Source of the DNA: Dreissena polymorpha
Lineage: Eukaryota > Mollusca > Bivalvia > Myida > Dreissenidae
NCBI RefSeq assembly: GCF_020536995.1
Contig: NC_068355.1
Location: 6,650,329 to 6,714,328 of the forward strand
DNA: 64,000 bases
Direction of reading: 5' to 3'
In this document: piece by piece, positions 24,101-39,100 of the stretch
Position numbering within the stretch: position 1 is the first letter of the stretch
Layout of the letters: each line of letters begins with the position of its first letter
Position numbers and translations under genes: made by a program
The notes under the pieces: model-generated
Database searches by the model: none
Seen by the model: only the letters and a program-made list of their open reading frames with translations
Told to the model about the DNA's origin: nothing

Positions 24101-27100
24101 ATAGGTTGGGGTCATATTGGTAAAGAAGAATGCAAAATATAAAAGCAACATGTCAATGGACATTGAAAATATTTGGGGTAGTACGCAAACTTTAACATTT
24201 GCTGCATATTCTAAGTGGAAAAGGGGCCATAATGATAACAAAATGCTTGATACGGTTGTCTGCTCTTGTTTATAGGTTGGGGGTCATGTTGGTAAAGAAG
24301 TATGCAAAATATTAAAGCAAAATGTCAAGCGACATTGAAAATATTTGGGGTAGTACGCAAACTTTAACATTTGCAAGCTAACGCCAACGCCAACGCAAAT
24401 GCCGACGCCGGGGTAAGTAGGATAGCTCCACTATATATATTTCATATATAATAGTCGAGCTAACAATTAATCAAGCATGATTGTTAACAGTTTCCATATC
24501 TACTCCAGTCCAGAACATACAGATAAGCTTGCAGGTGTTGCATATTTCCCAACAAAATCTTCGTCTTCATCCATCTTGGACTGTTTATCCTTCGACAGCT
24601 TCCTATCATTGGACCCAACCACATCAGGCTTCGCCTCTTGGGTCACATGATCCTTGGACTGACCAATCACAGACGTGTAGAGCTTTGGTTGGAAGAGGTT
24701 AAGTTGTTGAAGCTTCTCAGGATTCTGGGAGAGAGTGGCTGAGTAGAGCAGCTTCTGGAGCTGTAACAGTTCAGGGAACATTTTTACCACAACAAAAAAT
24801 CCTAAGAAATTCTTATATGATAGTGAACAAAATTCATTAACCCTTTACCACTTACATACGTATTTTACGTATTTGTAGTCTCTTAGAAAGTTATATTTAA
24901 TTGAAAAGCTTTCTGCCTAGATTCAAGTTTTAAAGGCTTTATTGTCAACCTTTAGATACTGATAAGCAGCAAACAGCATAAAACCTGAACAGTCTGTGAG
25001 TTACTTGCAGGCTGTTCTGGTTTTATGCTGTTTGCAACATAGCCATTTTCACTTGCCTCTGAATGAGAAAGAGTTAACAAAAACAATATTTGTTACAAAT
25101 GATTAAACCAAGTTTCTGTGTTTGTGGTAAATACTCTGTAAAGTAGTTAAGCAATTAATAATTCTAGTGAAAAAATTAAACAGGAAAATTCAATATTCTT
25201 TGAGTCGCGTTATGAGAAAACTGGGCCTAATGCATGTGCGTAAAGTGTCGTCCCAGATTAGCCTGTGCAGTCCGCACAGGCTAATCACGGACGACACTTT
25301 CCGCCTTAATAGGATTTTTGCTAAGAAGAGACATCATTTTAACGAAAAATGTAATAAAAGCGGAAAGTGTCGTCCCTGATTAGCCTGTGCAGATTGCACA
25401 GGCTAATCTGGGACGACACTTTACGCACATGCATTATGCCCAGTTTTCTCAGAACACGACTCAATTAATCTTCAAGTGGCATGCCAATACGCAATATAAC
25501 GGTACTATTTCACATTTGAAACATGTTCTGCATAGTGGCCATCAATCACTGAACTGTGCCTAAATGCACAATGTTGTTATTGTGATATCACTTGCTATGC
25601 CACATTTCATTTTGCACAGCAGAGAAGAACAAAATAAAAAGCTTAACAAAGTTGTTATTATGATCATGTTTAAAATTCTGGTAAGTTGTATAGCTGACAA
25701 AAAATGTCTGATTAACCCATTCATACCTAGCGTCTAGAAAAAAGGCCTTGGCAAACAGCGTAGACCCAGATGAGACGCCGCATCAGGGTCTGTGCTGTTT
25801 GCTTAAAGGAATTTCTGTAAGAAATATTCTCAATATAGAAATAAATATACTAGACATCCCTATTTTTCTAAATAAATTGATCCAATGGATGGGAGAGTCC
25901 ACAAGGCATAAATGGGCTAAGGAGTGTTTTAGCCACATTGAAGCTTCATGAGGCCATGTAATGTGATGATTTGACTGGCCCAACTTCATACATATTGGAC
26001 TTGCATACAGTATATTTATAAACCATATCATGATTTACTGTCATGAAATAGAACTTACAATGACTAAGATAAAATATGGGCTGTCAGTTGTAGTGGCAGC
26101 CATTGTGTGAATAGGCTTTTTGTCACTGTGACCTTGACCTTTGACCTATTGACCTGAAAATCAATAGGGTCATCAGCCAGTCATGATCAATGTACCTATG
26201 AAGTTTCATGATCCTAGGCCAAATTATTCTTGAGTTATCATCAGGAAACCATTTTACTGTTTCGAGTCACTGTGACCTTGACCTTTGACCTAGTGACCTG
26301 ACAATTAATAGCAGTCATCTGCCAGTCATGATCAATGTACCTATGAAGTTTCATGATCCTAGGCCTAAGCGTTCTTGAGTTATCATCCAGAAACCATTTT
26401 ACTATTTGGAGCCACTGTGACCTTGACCTTTGCCATAGTGACCTGAAAATCTATAGGGGTCATCTGCCAGTCATGATCAATGTACCTATGAAGTTTCATG
26501 ATCCTAGGCCTAAGCATTCTTGAGTTATCATCCGGAAACTATTTTACTATTTCGAGTCCCTGTGACCTTGAACTTGACCTAGTGACCTGAAAATCAATAG
26601 GGGTCATCTGCCAGTCATGACCAATGTACCTATGAAGTTTCATGATCCTAGGCCTAAGCGTTCTTGAGTTATCATCCGGAAACCATCTGGTGGAGGGACG
26701 GACGGACCGACCGAACAACATGTGCAAAACAATATACCCCCTCTTCTTCGAAGGGGGGCATAAATATCATCTAGTTATAAAATAAATGTTCCAATGACTG
26801 AGTTTAAATGAGCCACGTTCTGAGAAAACTGAGTTTAATGCGTGTGCGTAAAGTGTCGTCCCAGGGACGACACTTTCCGCATAAACTTGATTTTCGGTAA
26901 GGAGGGACTTCCTTGAAACTTAAAATACCATAAAAGCAGAAAGTGTTGTCCCGGATTAGCCTGTGTGAACTGCACAGGCTAATCTGGGATGACACTTCAC
27001 GCACATGCATAAAGCCCAGTTTTCTCAGAACAAGGCTCAATTAGTCAATGTCAGAACTCTCAACGACTGCAGATATAGAGTATGGTCTTACAGGCATCAC

Positions 27101-30100
27101 CATGCGTCTGCACGCAAGGGCTGAGAGGGGCCCAGGGCTGGGTCGTGACCTATGAACCGCTGCCTCCACCTGGACCAGCCAGTCCTGCTTGATCTCCTCC
27201 ATCATACGGTCTGCCTCGTCGATCACCTGTAGCATCGCAAATATCATTTAACCTATCTATGCCTAGTGAACTCTCCCATCCTTTTAAATCAGATCAATTT
27301 ATTTCCAAAATTCGGGATCTCTAGTATATTTATTTCTATATTAAGAATATTTCTAACAGGAATTCCTTTAAGCAAACAGCGCAGACCCTGAATGGACGCC
27401 GCATCATGCGGCGTCTCATCTGGGTCTACGCTGTTTGCCAAAGCCTTTTTTCTAGACGCTAGGCATAAATGGGTCAAATACTATAAAACTCATTTTTTGT
27501 GTTTAAAAAAGTGACTGTTTAGTCATACATAAATTTATGGATTTCTGATATTGTCACACAAAAAACAACACACAAATTGGAATTTGTGTCAGCGATTTTT
27601 TCATGCGTTTGAAATATGTGCCTGGGATTAATCGCTGTTTGGAGAGTCAAGTCTAAGTATAAAGCAAGACTAAATGACCATTAATAAAGCAACAAAGCAA
27701 ATTTTCAATACTGACCATAATCTTACCCATCTCAACACCAGTTAGAGAAGTTGTGAATATTATAGGTCATCAGAAAAGCTTGTTTGGTATAAATGTGCAT
27801 TAAAAACTCTTCAGTAAGTAAAAAGTGTTTTTTTAAATGTCATTATATTTAACAAATTTCAGTTGATTCAATTAAATCTAGATGCTTGTAAATCTAGTTA
27901 AAGGGGCCTTTTCACAGACTTGTGCATGTTTTGAAGTTTGTAATTAAATGCTTTATATTGATAAATGTAAACATTGGAAATAAAAAGCTCCAGTGAAAAA
28001 TCGAGAATAAAATTAAAAAAAGAAAAAAAACAGTAACCCACAACTGGGTTCGAACCACTGACCCCTGGAGTCCTGGAGTAAAAGTATGAACCATTTAGAC
28101 CACTCGGCCATCCGCGCTCATGCAGTGTGGATTGTATTTTATACTTTATATAAGCTATCCGCGTAGTTTCACAAAATATAACGACAACAACAGAACTCTT
28201 CAAATTATTCAATCATTTCGCGTTGCAACGCTTTATAATTTTCAGGCTTTTGAATTGTCAAAAGATGCATATATCGGCTCTTTTAGAGCTTGCTAAATGT
28301 TCAGTACTACTGTGCCCTCACAAATATCATAACTAAAATGAAAATATGCGAATCTGAAACAACTTTTTTAAATTTTGTCAATTTACCAAAACGTGAAAAG
28401 GCCCCTTTAAACACCAACAACCAAATAACAAGGAACGTTTTATTTCTCTGTAATAAAAGCAGAACTTGAGGTCACCGTGGTGTATGGATATGGTGTCCAC
28501 CTAGCGACTGGGAGGTAACGGGTTCGATCCTCACCGTTGGAGCATTTTTTAGATCTCCCCCAAAGACACCAAGTACTGATTTTTGGCCCAGGTAACTGAC
28601 TCAATAGCGTTTATACAAGCCCTAGACGTTTGATGCAATCTAGCTAAAATAAATACCGGTAGGTTTAAACTTATAAAAGCGGAGAAACTATTTGAATCAG
28701 GTTTTGATCACATTTTGTCATCTTTGAATTGCATTAATTTAATTCATTGCTTAATGTCAACTGTTTAAAATACAACTCTCTGAAAAACTATGGGCATGAA
28801 GGATTTGAACAATAAGCAATAAACTTTACTTATCTCCCTAAACAAAGTTTACATAGGAATGGATGAACAAAGGAAGGGACTGACAGACTGACATACAAAC
28901 AACCTATAGCTGAATGTGTATACCAAGTTTCATGATACTTTATGTACTTTTTTATTTACAATTTAGATTTTTTAAGTAACAGACAACTGACCTTTGGCCC
29001 TCTGGTTAAAAAAAGGTCATGCATAATTGTGACATTGCAATGTACCGGTAGAAGTAAACCAAGTTAATTCCAGAAAATTCAAAAAATTTACAGGCACAAA
29101 TTTTGAGGACAAAGGGACTACTAGATAGACATTAAGGACACAGGGTAGACCTATAGTCCCCTTCAGTGGAACTGGTAGGGGACACACATAAACACAATAA
29201 GAATAATTAACTCAGAAGCGATATATTTATGCAATTATTGACTAAGTTTGGTTTGAGTAATGAGCACAAAATGAAAGACATGCATAGGGAGCCAAACAAA
29301 AAACTGAAAGCATTCTATGACTGTATATCTAACTCTCAGTCCTTTCAAAATGAAAAGAAATATTATGCAGATATCTCCATTACCAGATATCTAAGCTGAG
29401 AGAGGTCGAAGCCCTCCGTTTTGTTGATATGGTCCACAAGCCTTCCAGGTGTGGCCACAATAATGTCATACTGGGACCGGTAACCACATAGCCTGCCAAA
29501 CAAAGTGTAGATCAAACATATAACATAATGATACATGGCATATGGTTGACAGTGAAACTGTTTTATCTTCTCACAATTCTATAACAGCAATAATACTTGC
29601 ATGCTCAGTTCTCAATACTTGTATCATCTTTTCTTAATACTCATATGAGTAAATAACAATTTGTTTTGCATAGGACACAACAATGCTAATGATTAAACAT
29701 TTAAACTTCATTAGAACAGTAATAATTATAGTGCTCATAATTATAATAATAGGAGTAAATCTGATTTCAAGAGTAAACAATTATATTAAACAAAAACTTT
29801 TCATTATATTCAAAAACATTTAACAGCAATTTTAATATTAGGAACACAATACATAATATTTCACTTTACTTCAGAATAAACCTCGTCTGTGTTAAGATAC
29901 ACTTTAATGAATTGAAACTAATGGGATTTTCAATTCATTTTAGGCTAAGTGGGATGCTACTCATACTTACGTCTTTCTGGTAAGCATTTTTTGTTCTGCA
30001 GTAAATGTTTTCTGACCAATCAACAAGCCAACCTTTAAAATAAACACATAATATGAACCACTCTCATTCAGTTGATAAAAAACAGATAAAATATGTTTTG

Positions 30101-33100
30101 TATTGATCATATTTAATGGTCAAAGTAGATTTTTTTCACTCAAACATTATATTTCCTTTGCTAATTTCGAGTTATTATGAACACTTCACATTCATACCTT
30201 GAATCATAGGGTCAAATCAAAAGAGCGGAAAAACCATAAAACAAACATATGCTGGTCTAATTTGTGTCTTCCTACATTGGAAAAATATACGACCAACACA
30301 AATATTTCACAATTGTAAAAATTGTCAGGCTATACTCAGTGTACATTATAATATATACATGCACACATTTAATAGTTCCCAAAATATAAAAAAATTCTTT
30401 TTGCTACAAATAAATACATGTAATGTGTTATCTTGAATCTTAACAAGAGCAACGCCTTGCGGGTGCAGACCGCTCATCTATTTTCTTTTTAAAGGGGAAG
30501 GGACTCTCATTTTCAATCACAAAGGAGGGAGGGGTGTATAGTGTGGGGGTGTGGACATTTATATTACATTATCTTCCAAAAATGCGAAAAACTGCACACC
30601 AAAAAAAAAATCCGGGGTGGGGGGGGGGGGGGATTCTTTGGTGCGATGGTTGGACGGTATTTCAAACATAAAATAATAAAAATAAATATTTGTTTTTTTT
30701 AACCGTTTCAAAAAAAACAACATTCGGGCGGGGGGGGGGGGGGGTTGAGGTGGGGAGGTATAGTGTGAGGGTGTGGTGGTAATTTGTGAGATGATCTTAA
30801 AAAAAAAAAAAAAATTGGGGGGGGGGGGGGTGAGTTGGGGGGGGGGGGGTGGGATAGTGTGAGGGTGTGGGATAATCTTAAAAAAAATAAAAATAAATTA
30901 GGGGGGGGATTCGGGTGGGGGGAGGGGGGGGTGGGGGGATTCTTGGGTGCGATGGTTGGAGGGTATTTCAAACATAAAATAATAAAAATAAATAGTTGTG
31001 TTTTTTAACCTTTTAAAAAAAAAATGGGGGGTGGGGGGGTATAATGTGAGGGTGTGGTGGTCATTTGTGAGATGATCTAAAAAAAATAAAATAAAATAGG
31101 GGGGGGGGATTTCGGGGGGGGGGGGAGGGGGGGGGGCACAGGGGATGGTTTGGGTGGAGTCTATTGTGGTATGTCAGGTAAGAGTAGTTTTGTCAAAGTA
31201 TCAATAGAATCTAATCATAAATAAAGAAGTTATGGCAATTTTAGCCAAATTTAATAATTTGACCTTGAGAGTCAAGGTCATTCAAAGGTCAAGGTAAAAT
31301 TCAACTTGCCAGGTACAGTAACCTCATGATAGCATGAAAGTATTTTAAGTTTGAAAGCAATAGCCTTGATACTTAAGAAGTAAAGTGGATCGAAACATAA
31401 AATTTAACCATATATTCAAAGTTACTAAGTCAAAAAAGGGCCATAATTCCATAAAAATGACATCCAGAGTTATGCAACTTGTCCTTTTACTGTACCCTTA
31501 TGACAGTTTGCGAGTGTTCCAAGTATGAAAGCAATATCTATGATAATTTAGGGGTAAAGTGGACCAAAACACAAAACTTAACAAAAATTTTCTAAGTATA
31601 AAGGGCCCATAATTCCGTCCAAATGCCAGTCAGAGTTACATAACTTTGCCTGCACAGTCCGCTTATGATAGTTAATAAGTGTTGCAAGTATGAAAGCAAG
31701 AGCTTTGATACTGTAGGAATAAAGTGGACCTAAACACAAAACTTATGCCAATTTTCAATTTTCTAAGTATAAAAAGGGCACATAATTCTGTCAAAATGCC
31801 AATCAGAGTTACATTACTTTGCCTGCACAGTCTCCTTATGATAGTTAGTAAGTGTTGCAAGTATGAAAGCAATAGCTTTGATACTTAAGGAATAAAATGG
31901 ACCTAAACACAAAACTTAACCAAAATTTTCAATTTTCTAAGTATAAAAAGGGCACATAATTCTGTCAAAATGCACGCCAGAGTTATCTCACTTTGCCTGC
32001 CCAGTCCCCTTATGATAGTAAGTAAGTGTACCAAGTTTGAATGCAATAGCATTGATACTTTCTGAAAAAAGTGGACCTGAACGCAAAACTTAACCAAAAT
32101 TTTCAATTTTCTAAGTATAAAAAGGGCACATAATTCAGTCAAAATGCACGCCAGAGTTATCTAACTTTGCCTGCACAGTCCCCTCATGATAGTTAGTAAG
32201 TGTACCAAGTTTGAATGCAATAGCATTGATACTTTCTGAGAAAAATGGACCTAAACGCAAAACTTAACCGGACGCCGACGCCAACGCCGACGCCAAGGTG
32301 ATGACAATAGCTCATAATTTTTTTTTCAAAAAATAGATGAGCTAAAAATGTAATCTTTGTTTTAAAACCTATAAAGATTCCAATTAAAAAATCTACATTT
32401 GAAATGCATCTCGGAATACCTGTACAGGTATACATGTATATACAAGTTCATGTAGGCATCACGGGAAGTTACATTAGAAATAAGAGTAACTTTAAGCCTT
32501 GATTGTGCCCTTGACATTTGTACTAGAATTATACCTGACATATCTGATATTGGGATTAATAATACAAAAAATTATTCCTTTCTTCACTTTGATCATGGAG
32601 AATAAATAAATAATCCTTAATTATATTAATAACTATATTGAAATCATCAAAGTCATGTAAATTTGACCTTTCACCAATGAGCATGATATTTGTTGTCAAC
32701 AATTTATTTCGCCAAAGGTAATAATGAGAAATTATATTAAAATTCTCCAGACCATGTAAATATCACATAGTGGAAACTAAAATCTATAATGTTTAAAATT
32801 GAATTGTTATCAATTCAAGAGCATGTGATTTGTTAGCCACAAATTATTTGGTTATGAGAAATAATAATCAAAGTTCTAATAAAGTACTTCAAGTCATGTG
32901 AAAGTTACAGAGCTGAAACAAAAATGTATGCCCTTTGACTTTGAATAGTGATCTTGACCTTTCACCTATGAGAATGGGAGGTCTTCCTGACATATGGTCT
33001 GGTCAGGGGGATACAAATCATAAAAAGTTACTTTAAAACCCTGCCACACATTCGAAAGTTACAGAGTAAAATTATATTTTAGACAGACAGACCAAAATAG

Positions 33101-36100
33101 AAGAGACGGAAAGTGGAACTATTATATGCACTTCTTTGAAGGCGTTACAAATTCGACCCTAAATACATAATTTCCTTTTAAAAGGAACTTACAAGCAGAG
33201 AATTTCAAAGACACTGACAAATATGTTTATTGTGTTAAACTCCTTGTCATCCGCTACATTAAGACTGTTACTGTGGCAAAATTATGAGAAAAAAACAACC
33301 ACAACATGATTTATACATAACAACTCCCCTTACACAATAAATTTAAAATAAAAAAAGAGATCGCTCACTCTGTTTGATTGTAATAGGTTTTTTGTCTAAG
33401 GATTCAAAGCAAACCTATGGGTACCATGTTTGTCTGCAAAAATCTTCCATATACTTCTTAACAAAACACTCATTTATTTGCCAATATATTGGTGAGCTGA
33501 CTAATTCCCTGGCAAGATTTCACTGGATCTCATACCTTGAGGCAAGTGTTCCCAGAGTACGTCTGGAAGACCTTAAACACCTGCGCCGCGAGGTCAGTCA
33601 CCGGCAGCACAGCCAGGGCTCGAACCCTGCAGGTCACACGAGACCGCAAGGCCTGGGGTGTGCACAAATAAAACAATTGATTCTTCATACATTACAAAAA
33701 ATACTAAAAATTCTACTTTAAGAGCTTCTAAGAAACTGTTCAATTTTAAGATACATTTTCATAGTTTTTACTGTTAACTTTTTTTTCTATATAAGTCTAT
33801 ACGAAATGCATGCCTGTAAAACATGTGTGTATAAATCAATACTTTAAAAATGTGATCCTTGGCTGTTTTTACAAGTTTGTCTACACATTATTTGACAACA
33901 CATCCTACACATAGGTTGAAATTTTATTTAAATAGAAATTTGTCTTGACAATTATTAAACTTACTTTATATCTAAGCAAACAAAACAATGTCAAGTATTA
34001 TTTTTCCAACCAGGATCTACACAGAAGAAAAGCAAGCCGTACCTGTACTATTGGTATGACATATGCCAGAGTTTTGCCGCTACCAGTGGGAGCAGACACA
34101 CAAATGTCACTGGGCTGGTACCCAGCTCTGCCAATGTGGAAACCACTCAGGCTGGACTCCAACAAAGCAGGGATAACCTGCTTTTGTACTGAAATTCAAC
34201 CACAAGAATGTAAATGCAAAATACTAGTAGTAGGGAAAAAACTACAGAAAATGACCCACAGAAGAAAAACAAGCCACTAATCAAAAGGCTGTGACACTCT
34301 GTATGGTAACAACCTGACAATATGCACATAACTTCTTGGAAGGAATCCTGCATAACTTCTTGGAAGGAGTCCTGCATAACTTCTTGGAAGGAATCCTGCA
34401 TAACTTCTTGGAAGGAATCCCGCATACAAGTCATTTAATTGAACATTGAAATCTTAAAACATATTGCAAACAAATGACATGTCATAGTTGTAATATTAAC
34501 TTTATAAACCACGTAAGAAAATGAAGAATGTTATGAAAGGGGCAATAACACTCTGAAAACTCACGAACACAGACGACCTCACAATATGCACATACTTCAA
34601 AAACACTGTATACAAAGTGTCATCAAATTCAAGTCATACTATCACATCTTGCATGGACTACATCCTAATTGTAATCAAAGGGCAATAGATCTCTAAAAAG
34701 TCACTGGGGTGGAGCACCCGGATGTAAGCACATATCCACCATATAAGGAAAGATGCTGCATACAAAGTTCTAGATAGATAACAGGATAGAAAGACCCGCT
34801 TTTTGACAGACACCATCATGTAATATTGAACATTTTACATGAACATTTGTTGAAAAGTTATTGGAGCAGAAGTACCTACAATTATGCACATGTCAACCCA
34901 ATAAAATGTTGCATATTAAGTACTGGGTGGTGGATAGATTGACAGATTAGAAATCGGATGCACACTGCCGCAAATGTATGCAGCTTTTCTTTCTGGAGCA
35001 TAAAAATGCAAACAAACTCGATACATTATTAACTCTACATGTATACCAGGGAAGAAGTGTGTGATATTGTTGATTACCTCTACATGTATACCAGGGAAGA
35101 AGTGTGTGATATTGTTGATTTACTCTACATGTATACCAGGAAAGAAGAGTTTGATATTGTTGATTACCTATACATTTATACCAGCAAAGAAATGTGTAAT
35201 ATTGTTGATTAATTATACATGTATACCAGGTAAGTAGTGTTAGATGTTGATGATTAACTCTACATGTATACCAGGGAAGAAGTGTGTAATATTGTTGATT
35301 ACCTCTACATTTATATCAGCAAAGAAGTGTGTGATATTGTTGATTAACTCTACATGTAAACAAGGAAAGAAGTGTGTGGTATTGTTGATTACCTCTTCAT
35401 GTATACCAGGGAAGAAAAGTGTGATGTTGATGATTATCTCTTCATAAATACCAGGGAAGAAGTGTGTGATATTGTTGATGAACTCTACATGTATAACAAG
35501 AAAAAAGTGTGTGATATTGTTGATTAACTCTACATGTATACAAGGGAAGAAGTGTGTGATGCTGTTGATTAACTCTTCATGTTTAATACCAGGGAAGAAG
35601 TGTGTAATATTGCTGATTAACTCTACATGTATACAAGGAAAGAAGTGTGTGGTATTGTTGATTACCTCTTCATAAATACCAGGGAAGAAATGTTTGATGT
35701 TGATGATTAACTCTACATGTTTACCAGGGATGAAGTGTGTGATATTGCTGATCAACTCTGCATGTATACCAGGGAAGAAGTGTGTGATATTGTTGATTAA
35801 CTTATTATGTATACCAGGGAAAAAGTGTGTGATATTGTTGATTAACTCTACATGTATACCAGGGAAGAAGTGTGTGAAGCTGTTGATTAACTCTACATAT
35901 ATACCAGGGAAGAAATGTGTGATGTTGATGATTAACTCTACATGTTTAACAGGGAAGAAGTGTGTGATATTGTTGATGAACTCTACATGTATAACAAGGA
36001 AGAAGTGTGTGGTATTGTTGATTACCTCTACATGTATACCAGGGAAGAAGTGTGGGATGTTGTTAATTAACTCTACATATATACCAGGGAAGAAATGTGT

Positions 36101-39100
36101 GATGTTGATGATTAACTCTTCATGTTTACCAGGGAAGAAGTGTGTAATACTGCTGATTAACTCTACATGTATACAAGGAAAGAAGTGTGTGGTATTGTTG
36201 ATTACCTCTTCATGTATACTATGGAAGAAATGTTTGATGTTGATGATTAACTCTACATGTTTACCAGGGAAGAAGTCTGTGGTATTGTTGATGAACCCTA
36301 CATGTATAACAAGGAAGAAGTGTGTGATATTGTTGATTAACTCTACATGTATACCAGGGAAGAAGTGTGTGTTGTTGTTAATTAACTCTACATATATACC
36401 AGGGAAGAAATGTGTGATGTTGATGATTAATTCTTCATGTTTTCCAGGGAAGAAGTGTGTAATATTGCTGATTAACTCTACATGTATACCAGGGAAGAAG
36501 TGTGTGATATTGTTGATTAACTATTCATGTATACCAGGGAAAAAGTGCGTGATATTGCAGGGCTCGACATTAAAGGTAGTCCGACTGTCCGGGACAACCA
36601 AATTGTTAGTCCGGACAAGTAAATAAAGAATTTGCTAGTCCGACGGGACAAGTGGTCATTATAATTGTATAACTTAGAAAAAATGCCTTTCAAGCCATTA
36701 TTTCTGTGGAGATATCACTCAACTTTTCCGAGTATATTTTGTATACGTTTAATCGTCGAAGCCCGAGATATTCCGATAGTTCCCATCGTCGGACACCCCC
36801 AGTCTATTCATTACGTTACTCTCCATTCCTAAGTGAGTGATACATGTACTACACTGTACTGTTTACAAGGGAATCAACCCTTAACATTTTTTTCTTTGCC
36901 AAGATAACAAGAATATTTTCCCTTGTAAAGAATATGCATTTTACGACACCGGTACACCTATCTTACAGACAATTAAAGTAGTGAAATCCTCTCAATGTAT
37001 AGAATGATTTTTTTTTAAATATCAGTTAAGTACTGTACATATACATCACTTTTAACATTTTCTGTTTGATGTTGGCAACACACAAGTTTTGTCAGGTATT
37101 ATGGCTTTGTATAATGTTTAAAAATCAATAATCTTGAGTTTTCCTGTTATTCTAGTCATTTCTTTTTGTATTTTAATTGCCTACAATTATTTTTACATGT
37201 ATTTTGAACGATTCGAGTCTTTATGATTTGAGCATTTTGTATTATTTCATTATTTGTGCAAAGTACTGAGCAAAATAAGATATAACGGTCAGGACAAGTT
37301 GATTTTTGGTCAGGACAAGTGAAATTATGGTCTACTTGTCCGACTGGACAAGTGGCTTCAAAAGTTAATGTCGAGCCCTGGATATTGTTGATTAACTGTA
37401 CATGTATACCAGGGAAGAAGTGTGTGATGTTGTTGATTAACTCTACATATATACCAGGGAAGAAATGTGTGATGTTGATGATTAACTCTACATGTTTACC
37501 AGGGAAGAAGTGTGTGATATTGTTGATGAACTCTACATGTATAACAAGGAAGAAGTGTGTGGTATTGTTGATAAACTCTACATGTATACCAGGGAAGAAG
37601 TGTGTGATGTTGTTGATTAACTCTACATATATACCAGGGAAGAAATGTGTGATGTTGATGATTAACTCTTCATGTTTACCATGGAAGAAGTGTGTGATAT
37701 TGTTGATGAACTCTACATGTATAACAAGGAAGAAGCGTGTGGTATTGTTGAGTACCTCTACATGTATACCAGGGAAGAAGTGTGTGATGTTGTTGATTAA
37801 CTCTACATATATACCAGGGAAGAAGTGTGTGATATTGTTGATTAACTATAAATGGATACAAGGGAAGAAGTGTTACATGTTGAGGATTAACTTCACTTGT
37901 ATACCAGGGAAGAAGTGTGTAATATTGCTGATTAACTCTACATGTATACAAGGAAAGAAGTGTGTGGTATTGTTGATTACCTCTTTATGTATACCAGGGA
38001 AGAAATGTTTGATGTTGATGATTAACTTTACATGATTACCAGGGAAGAAGTGTGTGCTATTGCTGATCAACTCTACATGTATACCAGGGAAGAAGTGTGT
38101 GATATTGTTGATTAACTATTCATGTATACCAGGAAAAAAGTGTGTGATATTGTTGATTAACTCTACATGTATACATCTACATGTATTAACTCTTCATGTT
38201 TACCAGGGAAGAAGTGTGTGATATTGTTGATTAACTATACATGTATTTCAGGGAGGAAGTGTGTGATATTGTTGATTAACTCTACATGTTTACATCTACA
38301 TGTATTAACTCTTCATGTTTACCAGGGAAGAAGTGTGTGATATTGTTGATTAACTATTCATGTTTACCAGGGAAGAAGTGTGTGATATTGCTGATTAACT
38401 ATACATGTATACATCTACTTATAATAACTCTACATGTATTCCAGGGAGGAAGTGTGTGATATTGTTGATTAACTCTACATGTACACCAGGGAAGAAATGT
38501 GTGATGTTGATGATTAACTCTTCATGTTTACCGGGGAAGAAGTGTGTGATATTGTTGACTAACTATACATGTATTCCAGGGAGGAAGTGTGTGATATTGT
38601 TGATTAACTCTACATGTATACCAGGGAAAAAAAGTGTGATGTTGATGATTAAATCTACATGTTTACCAAGGAAGAAGTGTGTGATATAGTTAATTAACTC
38701 TACATGTATACCAGGGAAGAAATGTGTGATATTGATGATTAACTCTACATGTTTACCAGGGAAGAAGTCTGTGACATTGTTGATTAATCCTTTACCACTT
38801 AAATACGTTTTTTGACAAATTTGTAGTCCCTTAGAAAGCTAAATTTAACAAGACTATTATCAAGCAATATGCTCCCCTACCGGTGAAACTCCTCCATTTT
38901 CAGCAATATTTCTAGTCTATTTGTTGCCATAGCGACCAGAGTTCTTGGCATAGGAACCCAATAAAATGATGTGCATAATCTCCATTTTCCATCTATCAAT
39001 GTTCCAAGTCTTCATGAAAAAATAAAAAGAACTTTTTAAGTTATCGCAGGATCCACCATTTTCAGCAATATTTCTAGTCTTTTTGTTGCCATAGCAAACA

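Noticed and set aside
28032-28116. A tRNA-Leu/Ser gene
   Set aside because: A- and B-boxes are good but the anticodon arm is degenerate and the block sits in the same place inside every TTAA element; treated as element core.
30708-30971. A Pro-rich minus-strand ORF
   Set aside because: It is the complement of the G-tracts; poly-C codons give Pro runs.
33374-33721. A 115-codon plus-strand ORF
   Set aside because: It is the antisense shadow of DDX51 exon 5 and flanking intron.
35240-35755. A 171-codon minus-strand frame of [13 protein letters not shown] repeats
   Set aside because: It is the array read in the DDX51 exon frame, inside an intron; treated as repeat, not as a gene.
35694-36626. 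A 310-codon open frame on the plus strand (and a 238-codon one at 37319-38035) with a Cys-rich [15 protein letters not shown] repeat
   Set aside because: It is the antisense of the 45-bp minisatellite; the unit length is a multiple of three, so several frames stay open on both strands. No unique coding flank or splice partner.
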